Counted from the stretch's first letter, positions 51,094 through 60,270 are shown. The stretch: DNA of 64,000 bases from Mesorhizobium ciceri WSM4083 (GCF_000519305.1 NZ_KI912610.1:1522968-1586967); one strand, 5' to 3'. The notes: generated by a model from the letters alone, not told the origin. Numbers and translations are program-made.

Positions 51094-52434
51094 ATGCCTA
51101 TGACCGGGCGCGCCAACTCCATCATCATTGTCGGCGGCGGCGCCAGCGGCGTCGTGCTGGCCGCGCATCTCCTGAAGTCGCCCAATCCCGACCTGCGCGT
51201 CACGCTGATCGAAAGGCGCCCGCATTTCGGCCAGGGCATCGCCTATTCGACGCTGCTGTCGGCGCATGTCTTGAATGTCAGCGCCGCCGGCATGAGCGCC
51301 TATGCCGACGATCCCGGTAATTTCTGGCGCTGGCTGCAGGAGCGCGGCCTGGCAACGGCCGAGCAGGCGCCTTTCTATGCGCCGCGCAGCATCTATGCCC
51401 GTTACCTCGGCGAGTTGCTCGACGAGCTGCAGGCGCGCGAAAAGCAGAGCGGGCGGCTTCGGTTGATCCGCGAGGAAAGCCTCTCGATCACGCCCACCGC
51501 ATCCGGTGTCGAAGTGGCGCTGGCCAACGGCACCAGCGTCGTTGCGCATCTCGCCGTGCTGGCCACCGGCCACGACGAGGAGCCGGCGCAAGGCCATGCC
51601 ATCAGGATGGGATCGGAAGCCGATACAGCACTTCCGCCCGACGCCGGCGTCATGGTGCTGGGCACCGGCCTGAGCATGGTCGACGCCTTCCTGGCGCTGG
51701 AACAGCGCGGCCATCGCGGCGACATCATAGCTGTCTCGCGGCGCGGCCTGCTGCCCTCGCCGCATCGCAAGGGCAATCCGATCAAGCTCGACGTCGCCGA
51801 CATTCCGCTCGGCACCCAGCTCTCCTACTTCGTCGGCTGGTTCCGCGACCTGATCAAGGAAAACCAGAAGGCCGGCATCGACTGGCGCGACGTCGTCGAC
51901 GGCCTGCGGCCGTTCAACCAGAAGATCTGGCAGAACTGGCCGGCTTCCGCCAAGCGCCGCTTCGTCGAGCACACCAAGGCCTGGTGGGACATCCACCGCC
52001 ATCGCATGGCGCCCGAGGTCTATGCCCGCGTCACCGAGGCAGTGCGGTCCGGCCGCATCCGCCTGGTCGCCGGCCGCGTCGTCGACATTGCGCGCAACGG
52101 CGAATTCACCGTCCAGGTCCAGTCGCGCCACACGCAGCGCCTCGAGACCTTCGAGGTCGCCCGCATCTACGATTGCTCTGGTATCGTCAGGGACATCTCG
52201 ACCTCGTCGAACAGCGTCGTGCGCTCGCTGGTCGATCGCGGCCTGGCACGGCCGGATCCGCTGCGCATCGGCCTCGACGTATCGGCCAAATGCGAGATCA
52301 TCGCCGGCGACGGCACCGTTTCGGCCAAGATCCTCGCCGTCGGCCCGCTGACGCGCGGCACCTTCTTCGAGATCGACGCCATTCCCGATATCCGCGTGCA
52401 GTGTGCCAGGCTGAGCAAGCAGCTGTTGGGTTAG
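51094..52434 (+). CDS. FAD/NAD(P)-binding protein (COG4529-like)
   Basis: 446-residue flavoprotein: NSIIIVGGGASGVVLAAHLLKSPNPDLRVTLIERRPHFGQGIAYST (FAD motif), HVLNVSAAGMSAYADDPGNFWRWL, VMVLGTGLSMVDAFLALEQRGHRGDIIAVSRRGLLP (second dinucleotide motif), RIYDCSGIVRDIS. The family is uncharacterised; it is often mis-named a hydroxyacylglutathione hydrolase. It starts 25 nt after the Rrf2 gene and precedes cbs, so a redox step in sulfur assimilation is a fair guess. Confidence 0.82.
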   Translation: MPMTGRANSIIIVGGGASGVVLAAHLLKSPNPDLRVTLIERRPHFGQGIAYSTLLSAHVLNVSAAGMSAYADDPGNFWRWLQERGLATAEQAPFYAPRSIYARYLGELLDELQAREKQSGRLRLIREESLSITPTASGVEVALANGTSVVAHLAVLATGHDEEPAQGHAIRMGSEADTALPPDAGVMVLGTGLSMVDAFLALEQRGHRGDIIAVSRRGLLPSPHRKGNPIKLDVADIPLGTQLSYFVGWFRDLIKENQKAGIDWRDVVDGLRPFNQKIWQNWPASAKRRFVEHTKAWWDIHRHRMAPEVYARVTEAVRSGRIRLVAGRVVDIARNGEFTVQVQSRHTQRLETFEVARIYDCSGIVRDISTSSNSVVRSLVDRGLARPDPLRIGLDVSAKCEIIAGDGTVSAKILAVGPLTRGTFFEIDAIPDIRVQCARLSKQLLG

Positions 52435-52726
52435 GCTGTGTCGATATTCAGGTGATGCCGGCCTGCAGATGGCGGCTTCCTGCGCTTCCGGTGCTCACGT
52501 ACCCAAAAGTACGCTCCGCTCCGGTTCTCGGAACCCACCATTTTCGACTCGGCCTGACCTGAATCTCAACACACCCTGCGAGCCCTTGAGGTGTAAACCC
52601 GGAATTTCATTCCGCATCTGGCCGGTTGATTGGCACGATCTATCTTCTTTCCGACTGCAAAGGGCTGGAAAAGAGGATACGCTGCCGCTCTGCCTCGAGG
52701 CGGTCGCTTGGTCATGGAGCATCGAT

Positions 52727-54148
52727 ATGAGCGAGCACGAGATCGCCGCAGCCGACGAATTGTCCCGCCTGCGTCCGCCCTACAAATCCGTCCTCGACCT
52801 GATCGGCCAGACGCCGGTGGTCGAGCTGACCAAATTCGACACCGGCAAGTGCCGGCTGTTCATCAAGCTCGAAAGCCAGAACCCCGGCGGCTCGATCAAG
52901 GACCGCATCGCGCTGTCGATGATCGCCGCGGCTGAAAAGCAGGGCAAGCTCAGGCGCGGCGGCACCATTGTCGAGGCGACGGCCGGCAATACCGGCCTCG
53001 GCCTCGCCCAGGTCGGCATCCCCAAGGGCTACCGCATCGTGCTGGTCGTGCCAGACAAGATGTCGCGCGAAAAGATCCAGCATCTGCGCGCGCTCGGCGC
53101 CGAGGTGCGCATGACGCGCTCCGATGTCGGCAAGGGCCATGCCGAATATTACCAGGACATGGCCGAGAAGATCGCGGCGGAAACGCCCGGCGCTTTCTAC
53201 GCCAACCAGTTCGCCAACCCGGCCAACCCGCTGGCGCATGAAACCACCACCGGTCCGGAGATCTTTTCGCAGCTCGACGGTGACGTCGATGCCGTGGTCG
53301 TCGGCGTCGGCTCCGGCGGCACGCTGACCGGGCTTGGCCGCTACTTCGCCAAAGTGTCGCCGAAGACCGAAATGGTGCTGGCCGATCCGGTCGGCTCGGT
53401 GCTGGCGCCACTGATCAAGACCGGCAAGATGGAAGAGGCCGGCAGCTGGACGGTGGAAGGCATCGGCGAGGATTTCGTGCCGCCCAATGCCGATCTGTCG
53501 CTGGTCAAGAAGGCGTATTCCATCCCCGACAAGCAGAGCATGCTGGCGGTGCGCGACCTCTTGTCGAAGGAAGGTATCCTCGCCGGCTCATCCTCGGGCA
53601 CGCTTTTGTCCGCCGCGCTGCGCTATTGCCGCGAGCAGACGGTGCCGAAACGCGTCGTCACCTTCGTCTGCGACAGCGGCAACAAGTATCTGTCGAAGGT
53701 GTTCGATGATTTCTGGCTGGCCGAGCAGGGGCTGGCCGAGCACGAACAGCATGGCGATCTGCGCGATCTGGTGATGCGCTCGCACCGCACCGGCGACACC
53801 GTCTATGTCGGCCCGGACGAAAGCCTGCTCAACGCCTATGGCCGCATGCGCCGCTCCGATGTCTCGCAGCTGCCGGTGCTCGACAATGGCAAGCTCGTCG
53901 GCATCGTCGACGAAAGCGATATTCTTGCCCATGTCGACGGCCCCTATGATGGCCGCTGGGAGCGCTTCAACGGCCCGGTGCGCACGGCCATGACCTCCAA
54001 CCTGCACACGCTGCAGGCCAGCCAGACGCTGGATGCGCTGCTGCCTGTGTTCGACCGCAACGAAGTAGCCATCATCTTCGACGGCGACGAGTTCGTCGGC
54101 CTGATAACCCGCATCGACCTGATCAACCATCTGAGGCGCGCACGATGA
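52727..54148 (+). CDS. cbs: Cystathionine beta-synthase
   Basis: 473-residue PLP enzyme condensing serine and homocysteine to cystathionine. Catalytic lysine in NPGGSIKDRIALSM, PLP loop TAGNTGLG, phosphate loop GVGSGGTLTGLG, and SSSGTLLSA. The C-terminus carries a paired CBS domain (about residues 335-470; VMRSHRTGDTVYVGPDESLLNAYGRMRRSDVSQLPVLDNGKLVGIVDESDIL and a second repeat), which may bind an adenosyl regulator. No heme-binding N-terminus. Overlaps the next gene by four bases. Confidence 0.93.
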   Translation: MSEHEIAAADELSRLRPPYKSVLDLIGQTPVVELTKFDTGKCRLFIKLESQNPGGSIKDRIALSMIAAAEKQGKLRRGGTIVEATAGNTGLGLAQVGIPKGYRIVLVVPDKMSREKIQHLRALGAEVRMTRSDVGKGHAEYYQDMAEKIAAETPGAFYANQFANPANPLAHETTTGPEIFSQLDGDVDAVVVGVGSGGTLTGLGRYFAKVSPKTEMVLADPVGSVLAPLIKTGKMEEAGSWTVEGIGEDFVPPNADLSLVKKAYSIPDKQSMLAVRDLLSKEGILAGSSSGTLLSAALRYCREQTVPKRVVTFVCDSGNKYLSKVFDDFWLAEQGLAEHEQHGDLRDLVMRSHRTGDTVYVGPDESLLNAYGRMRRSDVSQLPVLDNGKLVGIVDESDILAHVDGPYDGRWERFNGPVRTAMTSNLHTLQASQTLDALLPVFDRNEVAIIFDGDEFVGLITRIDLINHLRRAR

Positions 54149-55341
54149 CCAGCAATACTCCGCCAGCCGGCCCATCTTCAGCCGGCAAGAACCGCCTGGC
54201 CTTTTCGACGCGCACCATCCATGGCGGCCAGAGCCACGACCCGCTGACCGGCGCGGTGATGGTGCCGATCTACGCCACCTCGACCTTTGCCCAGCAGTCG
54301 CCCGGCGTGCACAAGGGTTTTGAATATGCCCGCAGCCAGAACCCGACGCGCTTTGCCTTCGAGCGCGCGGTGGCCGATCTCGAAAGCGGCTCGGCCGCCT
54401 TTGCCTTCGCCTCCGGCCTGGCGTCGATCGCCACAGTACTGGAACTACTCGACTCCGGCGCGCATATCGTTGCCACCGACGACATCTATGGCGGCTCCTT
54501 CCGGCTGATGGAGCGGGTGCGAAAGCGCTCTGCCAATCTGCAGGTCTCGTTCGTCGATTTCACCGATCTCGCCGCCGTCGAGGCCGCGATACGCCCGGAG
54601 ACGAAAATGCTCTGGGTCGAGACGCCGACCAACCCGCTGCTGCGCATCGTCGACCTCGAAGGCGTCGCCGCACTTGCCAAGCGCAAAGGCATTTTGTCGG
54701 TCGCCGACAACACCTTTTGCAGCCCCTATATCCAGCGGCCGCTGGAGCTCGGCATCGATATCGTCGTGCATTCGACGACCAAATATCTCAATGGCCATTC
54801 CGACATGGTCGGCGGCGTGGCTGTTGTCGGCGACAACAAGGACCTCGCCGCCCAGCTGAAATTCCTGCAGAACGCCATCGGCGCCATATCGGGTCCGTTC
54901 GACAGCTTTCTGGCGCTGCGCGGGCTGAAGACTTTGGCGCTGCGCATGGAGCGTCATTCCGCCAACGGCCTGAAAATCGCGCAGTGGCTGGAAGCGCGCC
55001 GCGATGTGCGCCGCGTCATCTATCCCGGCCTCGCCAGCCACCCGCAACACGCCGTCGCCGTCCAGCAGATGCACGCCTTCGGCGGCATGATCACAGCCGT
55101 GCTCGACCGCGACCTTGCCGGCACCAAAAAGTTCCTCGAACGCACGCAGCTGTTCACGCTGGCCGAAAGCCTCGGCGGTGTGGAAAGCCTGATCGAGCAT
55201 CCGGCGCTGATGACGCATGGGTCCATTCCGGCCGAGAAACGGGCCGAGATCGGCATATCGGATTCGCTGGTAAGGTTGTCGGCGGGGATCGAGGATGGTG
55301 ATGATCTGATCGCGGATTTGGAGCAGGCGCTGGGGGGTTAG
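54145..55341 (+). CDS. Cystathionine gamma-synthase/gamma-lyase family protein
   Basis: 398-residue Cys/Met-metabolism PLP enzyme. YATSTFAQQSPGVHKGFEYARSQNPTRFAFE, SGLASI, VETPTNPLLRIVDL, and the PLP lysine in VVHSTTKYLNGHSDMVGG are plain. Coupled to cbs, it most likely acts as gamma-lyase (cystathionine to cysteine), completing reverse transsulfuration; the family does not separate synthase from lyase reliably by sequence. Confidence 0.92.
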   Translation: MTSNTPPAGPSSAGKNRLAFSTRTIHGGQSHDPLTGAVMVPIYATSTFAQQSPGVHKGFEYARSQNPTRFAFERAVADLESGSAAFAFASGLASIATVLELLDSGAHIVATDDIYGGSFRLMERVRKRSANLQVSFVDFTDLAAVEAAIRPETKMLWVETPTNPLLRIVDLEGVAALAKRKGILSVADNTFCSPYIQRPLELGIDIVVHSTTKYLNGHSDMVGGVAVVGDNKDLAAQLKFLQNAIGAISGPFDSFLALRGLKTLALRMERHSANGLKIAQWLEARRDVRRVIYPGLASHPQHAVAVQQMHAFGGMITAVLDRDLAGTKKFLERTQLFTLAESLGGVESLIEHPALMTHGSIPAEKRAEIGISDSLVRLSAGIEDGDDLIADLEQALGG

Positions 55342-55360
55342 ACCCTCAAATCGCCAAAGT

Positions 55361-55520
55361 CGGCGCCGCCCCTCATTGCCCTGCCGGGCATTTCTCCCCG
55401 TATAGCGACGGGGAGAAAGACGCTAACCGCGGCCGCCGGTGATTGGCGTAAGCGCCGATAACAGCGTCCCTCGCCCCGTTTACGGGGAGAGGATGCCGGC
55501 AGGCAGGTGAGGGGCGGCGC
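55361..55520. repeat. Inverted-repeat element, family D
   Basis: Left arm GGCGCCGCCCCTCATTGCCC and TTCTCCCCGTATAGCGACGG; right arm CTCGCCCCGTTTACGGGGAG and GGCAGGTGAGGGGCGGCGC. Imperfect inverted arms with internal CCCCGT/ACGGGG hairpins, between the transsulfuration operon and the GlxA-type regulator. A half copy is at 62410-62460. Confidence 0.7.
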
Positions 55521-55587
55521 TGACGTTCCAGGTTCAAGCATCAGCCCCGTTGACCCCGCGCCCCATCTGCCCGAAATGTAGCGCCCC

Positions 55588-56559
55588 ATGGCTACACACG
55601 CCCCACCCAAACCCACCGACACCCCGCTCACCTTCGCGGTGCTGGTCTTCCCCGGCTTTCCGATGATGGCGTTCAGTTCGGTCATCGAGCCGCTGCGTGC
55701 CGCCAATGTCCTGGCGAAGCGGCAATGCTATCGCTGGATCATCGTCGGGGCCACCCAAGGCTCGGTCGAGGCTTCGAACGGCGTCGTCATCCAGCCGGGT
55801 TTTTACGCCGAGGATGCACCGAAGGTCGACCGCATCGTCGTCTGTTCCGGCGGCGATGCCGACCACCTCGTCGCCGAGGACGCGGCACACTGGATCCGCA
55901 AGAGCCTGCGCAATGGCGCCCATATCGGCGCGGTGGCGGATGCGGCGTTCTTCCTGGCGCGCGCCGGCCTGCTCGATGGCCACGCCTGTACCTTGCACTG
56001 GACCAGCCAGGCCGCCTTCACCGAGGCTTTCCCCAACATCGAGCTTCGGCGCGACCTCTACGTCATCGACCGCAAGCGCTTCACCTCGGCGGGCGGTGTC
56101 GGCAGCCTCGACATGATGCTGGAGATCATCACCCGCGACTACGGCGCCGAGCTTGCCGCCGGCGTCGCCGAATGGTTCGTGCACAGCCAGCTACGCTCCA
56201 GCATCGACCGCAAGATGATGCCGCTGCGGCTGCGCACCGGCGTCCAGAACGAGCTGGTGCTGTCGGCCATCGCCATCATGGAGGACGCGGTGGAAGAGCG
56301 GCTTGGCATGGCCGAGCTGACCGCGAAGCTCGGCGTCTCCTCCGACAAGCTCGAGCGCAGCTTCCGTTCCGAACTCGCCATCTCGCCCAATGGCTACTAC
56401 CGGCGCCTGAGGCTGAAGCGCGCCGCCGATCTGCTGGCGCACTCGACGCTCGCCGTGCGCGACGTCGCGCTGGCGTGTGGGTTTGCATCGATGTCGAGTT
56501 TTGCCCGGGCGTTTCGGGAAGAGCACGGGCATCCGCCGAAACTGGCGAGACGGCATTAG
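55588..56559 (+). CDS. GlxA-family regulator (DJ-1/PfpI plus AraC domain)
   Basis: 323 residues. N-terminal PfpI/DJ-1-like sensor (LTFAVLVFPGFPMMAFSSVIEPLRAANVLA; VVCSGGDADH with the elbow cysteine, about residues 12-180) and C-terminal AraC helix-turn-helix pair (ERLGMAELTAKLGVSSDKLERSFRSELAISPNGYYRRLRLKRAADLLAHSTLAVRDVALACGFASMSSFARAFREEHGHPP). Relatives such as GbdR and CdhR activate catabolism of betaine, carnitine and similar amines. It is probably the regulator of the downstream catabolic genes. Confidence 0.9.
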   Translation: MATHAPPKPTDTPLTFAVLVFPGFPMMAFSSVIEPLRAANVLAKRQCYRWIIVGATQGSVEASNGVVIQPGFYAEDAPKVDRIVVCSGGDADHLVAEDAAHWIRKSLRNGAHIGAVADAAFFLARAGLLDGHACTLHWTSQAAFTEAFPNIELRRDLYVIDRKRFTSAGGVGSLDMMLEIITRDYGAELAAGVAEWFVHSQLRSSIDRKMMPLRLRTGVQNELVLSAIAIMEDAVEERLGMAELTAKLGVSSDKLERSFRSELAISPNGYYRRLRLKRAADLLAHSTLAVRDVALACGFASMSSFARAFREEHGHPPKLARRH

Positions 56560-56586
56560 GTGTCGCTCCCTGACGGGTGTGACGTT

Positions 56587-56757
56587 GGCGGGACAGCGCC
56601 CCCCTCTGTCCTGCCGGACATCTCCCCCTCAAGGGGGGAGATCGGACTGCATCTCTGCTTTCGCTAATCTCAGATGTTGCAGAGAAGAACGGCGGCATCG
56701 AAACTGCCAATCTCCCCCCTTGAGGGGGAGATGCCCGGCAGGGCAGAGAGGGGCGCC
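56587..56757. repeat. Inverted-repeat element, family A copy 3
   Basis: GGCGGGACAGCGCCCCCCTC at 56587 and a reverse-complement right arm ending at 56757 (GGCAGAGAGGGGCGCC), with about 70 bp between the arms. It lies in the 321-bp gap between the GlxA-type regulator and the M24 gene; nothing else was seen in that gap. Confidence 0.85.
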
Positions 56758-56880
56758 AAAGATCGCGACGTAACCGATTAGCCAGCGGCATCCCGCACAA
56801 CACATGCGGTTTTCCGCACAATCCATCCGCCCCGCCTGCGCCATGCTCCGACCTTGCAACCCAGCCAAGGCCGTACCCCC

Positions 56881-58185
56881 ATGAGCATCGTCGTATTCGA
56901 CCCCGACAGCACCGAGGACGTGGACTTCAAGGACCGCATGCGCCATCCCGCCGCCGCCGATCCGGCCGGCGGCATGTGGCTGTCGGACACCGAGCCGTCC
57001 TTCATCGATGCCGACGCGCTGCGCAAAGGCCGGCTGGCGAAACTGCGCGGCTGGATGCGCGAGGCGGGCTATGGCGGCGTCGTGTTGTTCGATCCCTACA
57101 ACCAGCGCTACGCCACCGGCTCGCGCAACATGTTCGGCTATTTCCTGCGCAACTCGACCCGCTATTTCTTCATCCCGACCGACGGGCCGATCGTGCTGTT
57201 CGAATATCCGCAGAGCTACCATGTCTCGATGGTGCTCGACACGATCGACGAGGCGCGTCCTTCGAAGTTGGTCTGGTCGTCGGTGTCGGGCCGCGACGAC
57301 GAGACCGCCGGCCCCTTCGCCGACGAGATCGCCGAGCTTTTGAAGCAGCATGGCGGCGGTTCGATGAAGCTCGGGCTCGACCGCTGCAGCCATCTGCAGG
57401 CGCTGGCGCTGGAAAAGCGCGGCTGTGAGGTCAGGGATTGCCAGGGCGAAATCCTGGCGGTGCGCGCGGTGAAGACGCCAGAGGAAGTGAAATGCCTGCA
57501 GGTGTCGATGGCCGGCGCCGAGGCCGCCGTCTATGCGGTGCGCGAGGCGATCAAGCCCGGCGTCTCCGAAAACGACCTGTTCGCCATCATGTATGGCGAG
57601 GTCATCCGCCAGGGCGGCGAGTTCATCGAGACGCGGCTGCTGACATCAGGCCAGCGCACCAACCCATGGTTCAACGAGGCCAGCGGCCGCAAGATCCGGC
57701 CCGGCGAACTTCTGGCGCTCGATACCGACACGATCGGCTGCTACGGCTATTATTCCGATTTCTCGCGCACCTTCCGCTGTGGACCAGGCAAGCCAACGCC
57801 CTACCAGAAATCGCTCTACCGCATGGCGCACGACCAGGTTCAGCACAACATTTCGATCGTCAAACCCGGCATGGCCTTCCGCGAGATTGCCGAAAAGGCG
57901 TGGAAGATCCCCGACCGTTTCGTCGACCAGCGCTACACCTCGGTCATGCACGGCGTCGGCATGCATGGCGAAACGCCCTTTATCGCGCATTCCATGGACT
58001 ACGAGACCTATGGCCGCGACGGCCATATCGTGCCAGGCATGGTGGTGAGCGTCGAAAGCTATATCGGCGAAAAGGGCGGCCGCGAGGGCGTCAAGCTGGA
58101 GGACGAAATCCTGATCACCGAGACTGGTACCGAACTGCTGTCGCGCTTTCCCTATGAGGATGAGTTTCTGGAGACGCAGGTTTGA
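56881..58185 (+). CDS. M24-family metalloprotein, DddP-like
   Basis: 434 residues with a pita-bread C-terminal domain. The six dimetal ligands are D281, D283 (LALDTDTIG), D293 (YYSDFSRTF), H357 (MHGVGMHGE), E392 (VESYIG) and E407 (KLEDEI). Their spacing equals, with a constant offset of 14, the D295/D297/D307/H371/E406/E421 set I recall for DMSP lyase DddP, and ETRLLTSGQRTNPWFNE matches that clade. However, the aspartate proposed as DddP's base (D377) corresponds to Gly363 here, while Tyr366 is kept as Tyr352. So it is a DddP-like hydrolase or lyase of unknown substrate; X-Pro-type peptidase or amidinohydrolase-like activity are alternatives. Confidence 0.85.
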   Translation: MSIVVFDPDSTEDVDFKDRMRHPAAADPAGGMWLSDTEPSFIDADALRKGRLAKLRGWMREAGYGGVVLFDPYNQRYATGSRNMFGYFLRNSTRYFFIPTDGPIVLFEYPQSYHVSMVLDTIDEARPSKLVWSSVSGRDDETAGPFADEIAELLKQHGGGSMKLGLDRCSHLQALALEKRGCEVRDCQGEILAVRAVKTPEEVKCLQVSMAGAEAAVYAVREAIKPGVSENDLFAIMYGEVIRQGGEFIETRLLTSGQRTNPWFNEASGRKIRPGELLALDTDTIGCYGYYSDFSRTFRCGPGKPTPYQKSLYRMAHDQVQHNISIVKPGMAFREIAEKAWKIPDRFVDQRYTSVMHGVGMHGETPFIAHSMDYETYGRDGHIVPGMVVSVESYIGEKGGREGVKLEDEILITETGTELLSRFPYEDEFLETQV

Positions 58186-58215
58186 TGCGGGCTACCAATG
58201 AGCGCCTCGTTCCCT

Positions 58216-58386
58216 GGCGCCCCCCTCTGTCGTGCCGGACATCTCCCCCTCAAGGGGGGAGATTGGCAGCGTCGCCTGCGGCGCTTTTTCCTGCAGCTCT
58301 GGTGATTGGCGAAGGCATTCGCGACGGCCGATCTCCCCCCTTGAGGGGGAGATGCCCGGCAGGGCAGAGGGGGGCGCTGTCCCGCC
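58216..58386. repeat. Inverted-repeat element, family A copy 4
   Basis: GGCGCCCCCCTCTGTCGTGC at 58216, right arm ending GCGCTGTCCCGCC at 58386. It lies between the M24 gene and the cysteine hydrolase gene, which run in the same direction. Confidence 0.85.
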
Positions 58387-58438
58387 GGCATACGGAAAAG
58401 TCTTTGACTGCCTCGACCATGCATCACCAAGGCGCCGC

Positions 58439-59119
58439 ATGAGAACCCCCATCGCCATCAAACCCGGCACCGTGGCCGCGATCTTCATCGACCTGCAGGA
58501 AGAGCACCGGCAGGACCCGCGCTACCTGGTCGAGGGCTTCAGCAGCATCCTCGCCAACGTCCAGCGCCTGCAAGCAGCGGCGCGGCAAAACCATGTGCCG
58601 ATTTACCACTGGGCCTACATCGTCGATCTCGACAGCCAGGACCGGCCGTTTCATCCGGTCGGTGAGGACGGCAAGTCGGCCTTTTCCGACAAGAGCGACC
58701 CGCTGACCGAGATCTGCCATGAGGTGGCGCCGGCCAATGGCGAGGCGCTGCTGATCAAGGCCGAGGCCAGCGCCTTCCGCACCGGGCCGGCGGCGCGTGA
58801 CATCAAGTCTTCAGGCATCGAATGGTTGGTGGTATCCGGCGTCTGGACCGAGGCCTGCATCGACGCGTCGGTCAAGGATGCGGTGGCCAAAGGCTTTCGC
58901 GTGCTTTTGGTCAAGGATGCCTGCGGCAGCGGCAGCGCGGCCATGCACCAGACCGGTATCCTCAACCTCGCCAACCGGCTCTATGGCGGCGCCGTCACCG
59001 ACACCGACGGCGCCTGCCGGCTGCTGGCCGGCGAGACCGTCACCGCCTGGCAGGTCGAAGGTTCGGTGCCGCTGCGCTTCTCCTTCGACAACGCGGCCGC
59101 GCTCTACGCCGATCTATGA
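58439..59119 (+). CDS. Cysteine hydrolase (isochorismatase family)
   Basis: 226 residues with the Asp-Lys-Cys triad of the family: AAIFIDLQEEHRQD (Asp), LIKAEASAFRTG (Lys), VVSGVWTEACIDASVKDA (Cys). Such enzymes act as amidases, including N-carbamoyl-sarcosine, nicotinamide and biuret hydrolases. The stop overlaps the next gene (ATGA, 59116-59119). The neighbour M24 and binding-protein genes suggest breakdown of an amide or carbamoyl compound. Confidence 0.9.
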   Translation: MRTPIAIKPGTVAAIFIDLQEEHRQDPRYLVEGFSSILANVQRLQAAARQNHVPIYHWAYIVDLDSQDRPFHPVGEDGKSAFSDKSDPLTEICHEVAPANGEALLIKAEASAFRTGPAARDIKSSGIEWLVVSGVWTEACIDASVKDAVAKGFRVLLVKDACGSGSAAMHQTGILNLANRLYGGAVTDTDGACRLLAGETVTAWQVEGSVPLRFSFDNAAALYADL

Positions 59120-60063
59120 CGCGCGGCCCCTACGAAACCCGGCTCGACCCGGCCCTTTGGGCCTATATCGACGCGGTCAACGCCTGGTATCCGCCCGAAA
59201 TCATCGGCCTGCCGATCGACAAGCAGCGCACCGTCTATGACAGGATGAGCCGCGCTTTCCACCAGGGCCGCCCGGCAGGCGTCAAGGCCAGCGACGGCCT
59301 GGTCACTGCGGCCGGCCGCGACATCCCGGTCCGCCGCTACCGGCTTGCCGGCACGGCCGCGAAGGCGATGGTGATCTACTACCACGGCGGCGGCTTCATC
59401 CTCGGCGGGCTCGAAAGCCATGACGACATCTGCGCCGAGCTCTGCGCCGGCACCGGTTTCGACGTGCTGTCGGTGGACTACCGGCTGGCGCCCGAGCATC
59501 TTCATCCCGCCGCCTTCGACGATGCGGTGGCCGCCTTCGAATGGGCAGCGGCAATTACCGATCTGCCGCTGGTGCTGTGCGGCGAAAGTGCGGGCGGCAA
59601 CCTCGCCGCCGCCGTGGCGCAGGCGACGCGCCGCCACGCCAGCGCTGCCATTGGCCAGGTGCTGATCTACCCCGAGCTCGGCGGCGACGAGCGCGCCGGC
59701 TCCTATATCGAGCATGCCGAGGCACCGCTGCTGTCGGTGGCCGACATCGCCTTCTACCGCGACGTCCGCTCGGCCAGGCGGCAATCACCTGACGATCCGA
59801 CTTTTGCGCCGCTGCGCGACCGCGATTTTTCCGGCCTGCCGCCAACGGTGATCGTGTCAGCCGAGTGCGACCCGCTGTCGTCGGACGGCGAAACCTATCG
59901 CGACCGCATTGTTTCTGCCAGCGGCAAGGCATGGTGGCACGAGGAGCCGAGGCTGGTGCACAGCTTCCTGCGCGCACGCAGGACGGTGCCGGCGGCGGCG
60001 GAAGCGTTTGCGCGGATTGTTGGTGCGGTTGGCGCGCTGGGTAGGGGTGAGTGGCCGTATTGA
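59116..60063 (+). CDS. Alpha/beta hydrolase (hormone-sensitive-lipase-like)
   Basis: 315 residues: oxyanion loop YYHGGGFILGG, nucleophile serine in LCGESAGGNLAA, acid in VIVSAECDPLSSDG, and final His in EEPRLVHSFLRAR. This is the HSL/type-IV esterase pattern, commonly acting on short esters. Coupled to the cysteine hydrolase. Confidence 0.9.
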   Translation: MTRGPYETRLDPALWAYIDAVNAWYPPEIIGLPIDKQRTVYDRMSRAFHQGRPAGVKASDGLVTAAGRDIPVRRYRLAGTAAKAMVIYYHGGGFILGGLESHDDICAELCAGTGFDVLSVDYRLAPEHLHPAAFDDAVAAFEWAAAITDLPLVLCGESAGGNLAAAVAQATRRHASAAIGQVLIYPELGGDERAGSYIEHAEAPLLSVADIAFYRDVRSARRQSPDDPTFAPLRDRDFSGLPPTVIVSAECDPLSSDGETYRDRIVSASGKAWWHEEPRLVHSFLRARRTVPAAAEAFARIVGAVGALGRGEWPY

Positions 60064-60082
60064 GTAGCTGACGGCGGCGCGC

Positions 60083-60270
60083 CAATCTCCCCCCTTGAGG
60101 GGGAGATGCCCGGCAGGGCAGAGGGGGGCGCTGTCCCGCCGACTTCTCAGCCAAGTTCGGCAGTGCTCTCGAATGGATATTGAATAATCAGGACACCGAA
60201 GGTTGCGCTCTACGGCGCCCCCCTCTGCCCTGCCGGGCATCTCCCCCTCAAGGGGGGAGATCGGCTGTAT
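60083..60270. repeat. Family A element with arms in reversed order
   Basis: Here a right-type arm (60083-60140, CCAATCTCCCCCCTTGAGGG to GCGCTGTCCCGCC) comes first and a left-type arm (60214-60270, GGCGCCCCCCTCTGCCCTGC and on) second, the opposite of the other four copies. About 73 bp of unique sequence lies between. It fills half of the 421-bp gap before the binding-protein gene. Confidence 0.8.

Noticed and set aside
56881..58185. Direct naming as DMSP lyase dddP
   Set aside because: Metal ligands match, but the residue recalled as catalytic base is Gly here, so the activity is not supported.
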